The notes under the pieces are model-generated. The model searched no databases. It was not told the origin of the DNA and saw nothing but the letters and a program-made list of their open reading frames with translations. A stretch of DNA of 5,440 bases, from contig CAMLKV010000184.1 of assembly GCA_946480635.1 (NCBI GenBank), positions 1-5,440 of the forward strand. Direction: 5' to 3'. How positions within the stretch are numbered: the first letter of the stretch is position 1; every line of letters starts with the position of its first letter. This DNA is from an uncultured Flavobacterium sp. (GTDB lineage: Bacteria > Bacteroidota > Bacteroidia > Flavobacteriales > Flavobacteriaceae). Shown piece by piece: positions 1 to 5,171 of this stretch. The translations under genes and the position numbers were made by a program.

Positions 1-1
1 A

Positions 2-316
2 TATTATAAAAATGTAATTGGTGTCACTGTAAATGAAGGCTTACAACCACGAGTAGTTCAATTGTGGATTGATGCTTACAATGCACCTTATGTAATTACT
101 AAACCTCTGCATAATTCACAAAGACTATTGCATCAAAATGAAGATGGAAGCATCATTATTAATTTGTTTTTAATTGAGAATTATGAATTGGAGCGAATTA
201 TATTAGGATTTGGCGATAGTTTAGAAGTTTTAAAGCCTGAACGATTACGAAATAGAATAAAATCAATTTTAAATAATGCTTCAAGCCGATACGATAAATC
301 TCAGGATGATGTTTAA
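2..316 (+). CDS. WYL-domain transcriptional regulator, C-terminal fragment
   Basis: The frame is open from the left edge of the window, so this is the last 104 codons of a longer gene; an in-frame TTG at 62 is not needed as a start. The visible part matches the C-terminal extension (WCX domain) of WYL regulators: a strand around VVQLWIDAYNAPYV, the conserved KPLHNSQ stretch, an acidic-Asp-Gly turn (EDGS), an Tyr-Glu-Leu followed by a conserved FGDSLEVLKPERLRNRI segment, and a polar tail. In this family an N-terminal winged helix binds DNA, the WYL domain senses a ligand (often a nucleotide or nucleic acid), and the C-terminal domain aids dimerisation or ligand binding. The HTH and WYL motifs lie outside the window, so neither DNA binding nor ligand can be judged. 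Its stop is 58 nt before the DUF4256 gene on the same strand, so it could regulate the downstream pair; that is inference. Confidence 0.85.
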   Translation, partial: YYKNVIGVTVNEGLQPRVVQLWIDAYNAPYVITKPLHNSQRLLHQNEDGSIIINLFLIENYELERIILGFGDSLEVLKPERLRNRIKSILNNASSRYDKSQDDV

Positions 317-343
317 ATTAAAAATAAATTAGCTGTATTTTCT

Positions 344-351
344 TATATTTG
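344..351 (+). promoter_or_regulatory. Candidate Bacteroidota -7 promoter element (TATATTTG)
   Basis: The octamer fits the TAnnTTTG consensus used by the primary sigma factor of Bacteroidota. It sits 23 nt before the ATG at 375, within the 58-nt gap after the regulator gene. I see no clear TTG at the -33 position; TTA triplets occur upstream. It suggests the DUF4256-DUF2200 pair can be transcribed independently of the regulator. Confidence 0.45.
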
Positions 352-374
352 GTTAAATTAATCAATCTTAAAAA

Positions 375-944
375 ATGGCAAAATCAATTCAAAAAGAGTT
401 ATCTCAAGATGCTAAAGAGACATTATTAAAAATTTTGAAAAAACGCTTTGAAGACAACCTAATTCGTCACAAAGACATAGAGTGGAATTCAGTTGAAAAA
501 AAACTAATTGCCAACCCTAACAAACTGTGGTCATTGGATTTGATGGAAGAAACTGGCGGTGAACCCGATGTTATTGGATTTGATGCTAAAACTAGTGAAT
601 ATATTTTTTGTGATTGTTCTGCTGAAAGCCCTAAAGGACGTCGAAGTATTTGCTATGATCATGCAGCTTTGGAATCCAGAAAAGAACATAAACCTCAAAA
701 CAGTGCTGAAGCATTAGCTGATGAAATGGGTATCGAATTATTAACAGAAACCCAATATCGTGAACTGCAACAATTAGGTAAATTTGATTTAAAAACGTCT
801 AGTTGGGTAAAAACTCCCGAAACAATTAGAAAACTTGGTGGTGCTTTATTTTGCGACAGACGTTATGATACTGTTTTTCTTTATCATAATGGAGCCGAAT
901 CCTATTATGCTGCAAGAGGTTTTAGAGGAATACTTAAAGTTTAA
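375..944 (+). CDS. DUF4256 domain-containing protein
   Basis: This 189-residue protein has the length and landmarks of the DUF4256 family. An N-terminal helix (about residues 8-50) is followed by WSLDLMEETGGEPDVIG (residues 52-68), a Cys-Asp-Cys stretch (79-81), SPKGRRSICYDHAALESRK (85-103), the EMGIELLTETQYREL segment (117-131), and a C-terminal FCDRRYDTVFLYHNGAESYY region (159-178) ending in RGFRG. There is no signal peptide or membrane segment, so it is presumably cytoplasmic. The family has no established biochemical function that I know; the many conserved charged residues and Cys/His positions would fit an enzyme, but this is a guess. The ATG follows an A-rich leader typical of Bacteroidota. 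It ends 14 nt before the DUF2200 gene, so the two are probably co-transcribed. Confidence 0.88.
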   Translation: MAKSIQKELSQDAKETLLKILKKRFEDNLIRHKDIEWNSVEKKLIANPNKLWSLDLMEETGGEPDVIGFDAKTSEYIFCDCSAESPKGRRSICYDHAALESRKEHKPQNSAEALADEMGIELLTETQYRELQQLGKFDLKTSSWVKTPETIRKLGGALFCDRRYDTVFLYHNGAESYYAARGFRGILKV

Positions 945-958
945 CTTTGATTAAATAA

Positions 959-1309
959 ATGGAAAATACAAAGGTTTTTAAAATGTCATTTGCGGGTGTT
1001 TATCCTCATTATATTGCTAAAGCAGAAAAAAAAGGTCGTACCAGAGAAGAAGTACATCAAATCATTTTTTGGTTGACAGGCTATAATGAACAGTCTTTTC
1101 AGAAGATTCTAGATGACAAAACCAATTTTGAAGATTTTTTCAATAATGCTCCACAAATCAATCCAAATGCTGCAAAAATTACTGGAGTAATTTGCGGATA
1201 TCGTGTAGAAGACATTCAAAATAAACTTATGCAACAGATTCGTTACTTGGATAAAATGATTGATGAATTGGCCAAAGGAAAATCTATGGAAAAAATCTTG
1301 AGACAATAA
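959..1309 (+). CDS. DUF2200 domain-containing protein
   Basis: This 116-residue protein matches DUF2200 over its full length. It starts with KVFKMSFAGVYPHYIAKAEKKGR (residues 5-27), then EEVHQIIFWLTGY (30-42), the FFNNAPQINPNA block (60-71), ITGVICGYRVEDI (74-86), and the near-invariant QQIRYLDKMIDELAKGK segment followed by MEKIL (92-114). It is probably small, soluble, mostly helical and cytoplasmic; the family's function is unknown. The start ATG lies 14 nt after the DUF4256 stop, with TAAATAA just upstream and no Shine-Dalgarno site, as usual in this phylum. The pairing of two uncharacterised conserved proteins downstream of a WYL regulator suggests a shared task or stress response, but nothing in the sequence states which. 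Identity is secure at the family level. Confidence 0.92.
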   Translation: MENTKVFKMSFAGVYPHYIAKAEKKGRTREEVHQIIFWLTGYNEQSFQKILDDKTNFEDFFNNAPQINPNAAKITGVICGYRVEDIQNKLMQQIRYLDKMIDELAKGKSMEKILRQ

Positions 1310-1472
1310 CTTTCATACTGCACTTCAGTTAGTAAATACACTTTTAAATTTAAAAATGTAAAACGAATATTTTTAAATTATCTACGCTTTTCAGCTAAAT
1401 GTTTACGTATATGTATTTGTTTTAATAAATGAATTTAATTGTGTTCTTTTGCTAAAAATTAAAAAAATTAAA
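1310..1472. other. AT-rich intergenic region with inverted repeat
   Basis: This gap separates the DUF2200 gene from the propeller gene. It holds no credible ORF. A perfect 11-bp inverted repeat (AATTTAAAAAT at 1347-1357 and ATTTTTAAATT at 1369-1379, spacer 11 nt) overlaps a 14-bp palindrome TTTTAAATTTAAAA (1342-1355). Being pure A/T, it would form a weak hairpin; it could be an AT-rich operator or UP-like element, or part of a poor terminator. TGTATTTG at 1412-1419 is one mismatch from the TAnnTTTG -7 consensus and could be the promoter of the downstream gene, with a leader of about 50 nt; no clear -33 TTG is present. Confidence 0.35.
1347..1379. repeat. Perfect 11-bp A/T inverted repeat
   Basis: The arms AATTTAAAAAT and ATTTTTAAATT are exact reverse complements with an 11-nt spacer. 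The repeat lies 38 nt after the DUF2200 stop and about 95 nt before the propeller start. In DNA this AT-rich, such repeats occur by chance, so a regulatory role is only possible. Confidence 0.3.
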
Positions 1473-2945
1473 ATGAAAAAAAATTACTATTTACTATTTC
1501 TTATTTCTTTAACTTCTTTAGCACAAACCCAAATAGGATCGAATATTAATGGAGAAGCTGCAAATGATTATTGCGGTCGCAGTGTTTCTTTATCATCAGA
1601 TGGAAGCATTGTAGCTATTGGTGCTGCTCAAAATAACGGAAACGGTACTGATGATGCAGGCCATGTTCGCGTGTATCAAAATGTATTAGGTGTTTGGACA
1701 CAAATAGGATCAGATATTAATGGAGAAGCTGATGTTGATTTAAGTGGTGTTTGTGTTTCTTTATCATCCGATGGAAGTATTGTAGCTATTGGTGCTAATG
1801 CAAATGATGGCAATGGTAATCTTTCTGGTCATGTTCGTGTGTATCAAAATGTATCTGGTGTTTGGACACAAATAGGATCAGACATTAATGGAGAAGCCGC
1901 ATATGATCAAAGTGGCGAAAGTGTTTCCTTATCATCCGATGGGAGTATTTTAGCCATTGGTGCTCGTTATAATGCAGGAAATGGTACTGATTCAGGTCAT
2001 GTTCGAGTTTATAAGAACATCTCAGGAGTTTGGACACAAATAGGAGCTGATATTAATGGTGAAGCCGCAGGCGATTATAGCGGTTATAGCGTTTCTTTAT
2101 CATCAGATGGAAGTATTGTAGCTATTGGTGCGTATCAAAATGATGGAAATGGTTCTAATTCAGGTCATGTTCGTGTGTATCAAAATGTATCTGGTGTTTG
2201 GACAAAAATAGGAGCTGATATCAATGGAGAAGCTGCAAACGATAATAGTGGCAGGAGTGTTTCTTTATCATCAGATGGAAGTATTGTAGCCATTGGTGCT
2301 CGTCTAAATGATGGAAATGGTACGGATTCAGGTCATGTTCGTGTTTACAGGAATATTTCGGGTGTTTGGACACAAATAGGAGCTGATATTAATGGAGAAG
2401 CTGCAAATGATTATAGTGGTCATAGCGTTTCCTTATCATCCGATGGAAGTATTGTAGCCATTGGTGCCTATCAAAATGATGGAAATGGTTCTGATTCAGG
2501 TCATGTTCGTGTTTATCAAAATATTTCAGGTGTTTGGACAAAAATAGGGTCAGATATTAATGGAGAAGCTGCAGGTGATTATTGTGGCTATGGTATATCA
2601 TTATCATCAAATGGAAGTATTTTAGCTGCTGGTTCAAATTATAGTGACGGAAATGGTACTAATTCAGGCCAAGTAAGAATATTTAATTTAACAACTGTTT
2701 TAGCTTCTGATACTTTTGTTCAAACTAATTTTTCTATCTACCCAAATCCATCAAACGGAATTGTAAATATTGCTTTAGAGAATAATTTACAGATAGAAAA
2801 AGTAAGTATTTACAACCAATTAGGTCAACTGGTAAAAACAGCAACAACTACTATCATAAACGCTACAGAATTAGCGAAAGGAACTTATTATGTAGAAGTT
2901 GTTACAAACCAAGGGAAAGCAACAAAGAAAATTATAGTAAAATAA
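1473..2945 (+). CDS. Secreted seven-repeat beta-propeller (FG-GAP-like) protein with T9SS type A sorting domain
   Basis: The ATG at 1473 is preferred to an upstream TTG at 1449 because it begins a clean signal peptide (MKKNYYLLFLISLTSLA, cleavage near residues 17-18) after an A-rich leader. The resulting protein has 490 residues. Residues 19-406 are seven tandem units of about 56 residues with the frame TQIGxDINGEAA, then DxSGxSVSLSSDGSIVAIGA, then NDGNGxxSGHVRVYxN and GVW. The Gly/Asp-rich strand-turn pattern resembles FG-GAP (integrin alpha) propeller repeats, and seven units fit one closed propeller. Residues about 418-490 form a type A sorting domain: SIYPNPSNG, a VSIYNQLGQLVK strand, LAKGTYYVEV, and a basic end KKIIVK. 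The protein should cross the inner membrane by Sec, the outer membrane by T9SS, and end up on the surface or released. No catalytic motif is visible; a binding or adhesive role is inferred. The only cysteines are C34, C94 and C371. Confidence 0.9.
   Translation: MKKNYYLLFLISLTSLAQTQIGSNINGEAANDYCGRSVSLSSDGSIVAIGAAQNNGNGTDDAGHVRVYQNVLGVWTQIGSDINGEADVDLSGVCVSLSSDGSIVAIGANANDGNGNLSGHVRVYQNVSGVWTQIGSDINGEAAYDQSGESVSLSSDGSILAIGARYNAGNGTDSGHVRVYKNISGVWTQIGADINGEAAGDYSGYSVSLSSDGSIVAIGAYQNDGNGSNSGHVRVYQNVSGVWTKIGADINGEAANDNSGRSVSLSSDGSIVAIGARLNDGNGTDSGHVRVYRNISGVWTQIGADINGEAANDYSGHSVSLSSDGSIVAIGAYQNDGNGSDSGHVRVYQNISGVWTKIGSDINGEAAGDYCGYGISLSSNGSILAAGSNYSDGNGTNSGQVRIFNLTTVLASDTFVQTNFSIYPNPSNGIVNIALENNLQIEKVSIYNQLGQLVKTATTTIINATELAKGTYYVEVVTNQGKATKKIIVK
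1527..2690 (+). repeat. Seven tandem 168-bp coding repeats
   Basis: Unit boundaries, taken at the codon for the Thr after GVW, are 1527-1697 (171 bp, one extra codon), 1698-1865, 1866-2033, 2034-2201, 2202-2369, 2370-2537 and 2538-2690 (last unit lacks the GVW end). Units are highly similar in DNA as well as protein, with differences both at synonymous sites and at a recurrent set of variable codons. Units 4 and 6 are close sisters, as are 3 and 5, indicating duplication of a two-unit block. Confidence 0.95.
2724..2942 (+). other. T9SS type A sorting domain (coding segment)
   Basis: Residues 418-490 of the propeller protein contain SIYPNPSNG, VSIYNQLGQLV and GTYYVEV, then a Lys-rich terminus. 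This is the standard C-terminal signal recognised by the type IX secretion machinery of Bacteroidota. It is usually removed on export, with the mature protein released or attached to A-LPS. Confidence 0.93.
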
Positions 2946-3010
2946 TTTTTAATATTTAGCCCGTTGGGTATACTTTTATTTTCAAAATAAGTTTAAAATG
3001 ATTAAATAAT

Positions 3011-3052
3011 AAAAAAGCCTTCTCATTTTAATGAAAGAGACGGCTTTTTTTT
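3011..3052. terminator. Bidirectional terminator between convergent genes
   Basis: The outer stem is AAAAAAGCC (3011-3019) against GGCTTTTTT (3042-3050). It continues inward with TCTC paired to GAGA and mostly A-T pairs around a short loop near TTTAAT, with a few mismatches. A run of T follows on the + strand and the matching A run gives T on the - strand. It can therefore end transcripts of both the propeller gene and the convergent tape-measure-domain gene, whose stop lies 13 nt away. Confidence 0.85.
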
Positions 3053-3064
3053 ATATCATTTTAA

Positions 3065-3568
3065 TCAAGTAACCTGTAGTGGTTTAAGCATCCAAGGTAA
3101 TTTTATCATAGAAAAAGAAAATGGTGCATAATTTAATAATACATCATACGCTCTTCTTTCTACGGTTATATCCCATTTTTCTGAATCTTCTTTTAGTATA
3201 CCATCTCTAATTAACCAATTACCTCGAAAGCCATCAATGCTAGTTTCGCCAATTTCTTTCCAATAAGATATTATTGCCCTTAATAGTCCATTCATTTGTT
3301 CAATTTCATTACTAGAAAATGTTATCCCACTGTTAATAGTTGTACTTAATGGGAGTCCACATAAAACTTTATTCAAATTCAAATGTTCATTTATTGAATT
3401 GGCTTGACCAGTAGCTATATATTGCAAACTTAATACTGCTTTTTGTTGAGCGATAGCATCTTTAAATTTATCATTCTCAATTAATTCTAGCCTATTAAAC
3501 AACATTAATATATAAGAATTCAATAACACTAACCCTGAATTTTTACAATGTATTACGGTATTATCCAT
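3065..3568 (-). CDS. Orphan contractile injection system tape measure protein C-terminal domain
   Basis: The 167-residue product corresponds almost exactly to the conserved C-terminal domain of tape measure proteins of Bacteroidota contractile injection systems (eCIS/T6SS-iii, Afp14-like). Landmarks are NSGLVLLNSYILMLFNRL (residues 10-27), the Phe-Lys-Asp then KAVLSLQYIATG block (35-54), LNKVLCGLPL (65-74), a LLRAIISYWKEIGETSIDGF helix region (95-114), an RDG turn (121-123), ERRAYDVLLNYAPF (137-150) and IKLPWM (155-160). Full-length tape measure proteins are several hundred residues or more and sit in tail-structural operons; here the N-terminal body is absent and no sheath, tube or baseplate gene is visible. 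The reading frame is intact, begins with ATG just after the tyrosinase terminator, and has its own candidate promoter. It stops with TGA where family members usually end in a Trp. It may be a stand-alone domain gene, or a relic of a lost cluster. Fold assignment is firm, function is not. Confidence 0.82.
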   Translation of the reverse strand: MDNTVIHCKNSGLVLLNSYILMLFNRLELIENDKFKDAIAQQKAVLSLQYIATGQANSINEHLNLNKVLCGLPLSTTINSGITFSSNEIEQMNGLLRAIISYWKEIGETSIDGFRGNWLIRDGILKEDSEKWDITVERRAYDVLLNYAPFSFSMIKLPWMLKPLQVT

Positions 3569-3587
3569 GCATTTATTTCTATTATCT

Positions 3588-3595
3588 CAAAAATA
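3588..3595 (-). promoter_or_regulatory. Candidate -7 element (TATTTTTG) for the tape-measure-domain gene
   Basis: On the - strand the octamer TATTTTTG matches TAnnTTTG exactly. It lies 19 nt before the ATG at 3568 and 10 nt past the tyrosinase terminator hairpin. No clear TTG is present at the -33 distance, where the hairpin lies. If used, it would make the gene a separate unit with a leader of only about a dozen nucleotides. Confidence 0.4.
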
Positions 3596-3605
3596 CAATA
3601 TAAAC

Positions 3606-3641
3606 TTAAGAAAGCGATACCAGTTAGTATCGCTTTCTTAA
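3606..3641 (-). terminator. Hairpin terminator downstream of the tyrosinase gene
   Basis: TAAGAAAGCGATAC (3607-3620) and GTATCGCTTTCTTA (3627-3640) are perfect reverse complements around a 6-nt loop (CAGTTA), and one more A-T pair extends the stem to 15 bp. It begins about 20 nt past the tyrosinase stop on the - strand. The T-rich end of the stem and the following AAGTTTATAT give an adequate but imperfect U tract. It should separate the tyrosinase unit from the next gene. Confidence 0.8.
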
Positions 3642-3660
3642 TATCCTGTATCATTAATTC

Positions 3661-5130
3661 TTAATTGAGTTGTACTATACTAATTTTTTCTAAAGTAACT
3701 TTAGCATCTCCCGATCCTTTCTTTTTTAGAACAATTTCAAAATTAGTATCTGTATTAACCAAGTCGTCTGAAACATAGTACGAATACTTCAATTTTACGC
3801 CACTCTCTCCTATTTCATGATTTTCTCCAGTGCCATGATCGTGAGCAACGCCAAAGAAGGTCATAAGGCCAACATACTGATCTTTTTTACCTGGATAGCG
3901 AAGATAAACTGTGTAGTAATCTGTTGGTTCTTTATACACAGCAACATCTAAATTCAATACCATTTTTGCATTTGGTTTGCTCTTTAATGATTTGCTTGTA
4001 CTTGCTGCGAATTTATTGGTTACTTTGTGAATAAAAGAGTCCTCTCCTATTACTTTTCCAACTTTTTGTTCCCAAACCACTTGTTCTTTCTCGTCTTGTA
4101 ATGGGCTTGCAATTTTTGCTTTGTTTTCTGAAGAAGCTAAAACTGGCGTACTAGAACCGTATAATAATGAATCGTATTTGTAATCTAAATTAAATACTAC
4201 ATTATACATTTCTTCCATGGTATAAGTAATTTTATCTCCGTTTGGTGCTATAAATTCATACGGCCATGGATTGTTTTTCAAATCATCTAAACTTGGACGT
4301 TGACCATAAGAAGAAAGATCCCAAGACTCCCAAATGCGATCAATCATACTGTGGTGTAACCAAAAAACTGGGTCAAATCCCGCTGATGGTACATTGGCCA
4401 TGAGTCCAGACATGTTTTTTTGGTAGATAGAATTATAATAAGTTTCTGCTGGTTCTGCATATTCTCCCCCAATTAAGTCATGCATAAAACCATGTGGTGC
4501 AATTTCTAAGCTCTTACTAAATCCAGCTTTTCCTGCAAAAGAGGGATTGGTTTTTAGCTCCTCAAGTGCTAATTGAATTTGGTCAACCTGCTCTGATGGA
4601 ATAGGCTGTCCAGTATTCAAAATACTCCAACGAGCGGCTTCAAACAAAGACCCATCATTATTTCTAATTGGCCCTGCCATAGCATTATTAGTAACATCTG
4701 TACTTCCATAATTCCAATACGGTAAAGCAAAATCTTGTTTTCCAGATAAGTCCCTTACAATTTTTTCTAAATACCAAATGTACATTCTGTGCCAAAACAA
4801 AAAGTTTAAAGACGCATTTTGAGAGCTATTGTGTGTACAATCACCCCAAGCCCATAATTTATCTTTACTTGTTTGGTATTGTGGACATAATTTATTTTGC
4901 CCATTGATGACTCCGGGGATGTTGTGAATGGCACCTTGGTAGTACCAAGCCAGCCCCTTATCACAGCCCATTTCTCGCATTTTTTTAAATGCTACATTCA
5001 TTGCCTCTAAATCGGCTTGTGCTTCTGGTGTGTTTGCGTTACGGCGAACATACTTCGTAAGCGTTTTGTCTTGGCTGTGGCTTGTGCTTACAATCAAAAT
5101 CGTGGCGCAAAAAAGAAAGATTTTTTTCAT
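3661..5130 (-). CDS. Secreted tyrosinase / polyphenol oxidase (type 3 copper protein)
   Basis: This 489-residue enzyme probably oxidises phenols or catechols to quinones with O2 at a dinuclear copper centre. An N-terminal signal peptide (residues 1-19, cleavage likely SHS-Q20) and no T9SS tail suggest periplasmic or Sec-dependent location. Copper A ligands are probably H69 (AIHN), H100 (in DCTHN) and H114 (FLFWHRMY); copper B ligands are H213 and H217 (APHGFMHD) and H260 in FDPVFWLHHSMIDRIWESW (252-270), the hallmark CuB signature. C98-T-H100 has the Cys-x-His arrangement that forms a thioether in fungal tyrosinases. The spacing from H100 to H114 is 14 residues against about 9 usually, so there is a local insertion. 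Residues about 388-489 look like the C-terminal domain of plant PPOs (KFDV type): a DVAVYKEPTDYYTVYLRYPG strand pair, FFGVAHDHG (425-433), and a beta-rich end. HisB1+1 is Gly214 and HisB2+1 is Asp218, so monophenolase versus catechol oxidase activity is open. The Ig-like gene 41 nt upstream is likely co-transcribed. Confidence 0.93.
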   Translation of the reverse strand: MKKIFLFCATILIVSTSHSQDKTLTKYVRRNANTPEAQADLEAMNVAFKKMREMGCDKGLAWYYQGAIHNIPGVINGQNKLCPQYQTSKDKLWAWGDCTHNSSQNASLNFLFWHRMYIWYLEKIVRDLSGKQDFALPYWNYGSTDVTNNAMAGPIRNNDGSLFEAARWSILNTGQPIPSEQVDQIQLALEELKTNPSFAGKAGFSKSLEIAPHGFMHDLIGGEYAEPAETYYNSIYQKNMSGLMANVPSAGFDPVFWLHHSMIDRIWESWDLSSYGQRPSLDDLKNNPWPYEFIAPNGDKITYTMEEMYNVVFNLDYKYDSLLYGSSTPVLASSENKAKIASPLQDEKEQVVWEQKVGKVIGEDSFIHKVTNKFAASTSKSLKSKPNAKMVLNLDVAVYKEPTDYYTVYLRYPGKKDQYVGLMTFFGVAHDHGTGENHEIGESGVKLKYSYYVSDDLVNTDTNFEIVLKKKGSGDAKVTLEKISIVQLN

Positions 5131-5171
5131 TTTTAGTTGGTTTTAGGTTATTATTCAATTGTTTAATTTGT

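Noticed and set aside
1109..1306. 65-codon ORF on the - strand
   Set aside because: It lies wholly inside the well-supported DUF2200 gene on the opposite strand and has no family resemblance.
1449..1472. Upstream TTG start for the propeller gene
   Set aside because: It would add LKIKKIK before a standard MKKNYYLLFLISL signal peptide; the ATG at 1473 is more natural.
1527..2690. CRISPR array or non-coding satellite
   Set aside because: The 168-bp periodicity is entirely coding and in frame, without short repeats and unique spacers.
3606..3641. Perfect inverted repeat as an insertion-sequence end or att site
   Set aside because: It is a single hairpin with a 6-nt loop right after a stop codon, with no transposase or integrase near; a terminator explains it.
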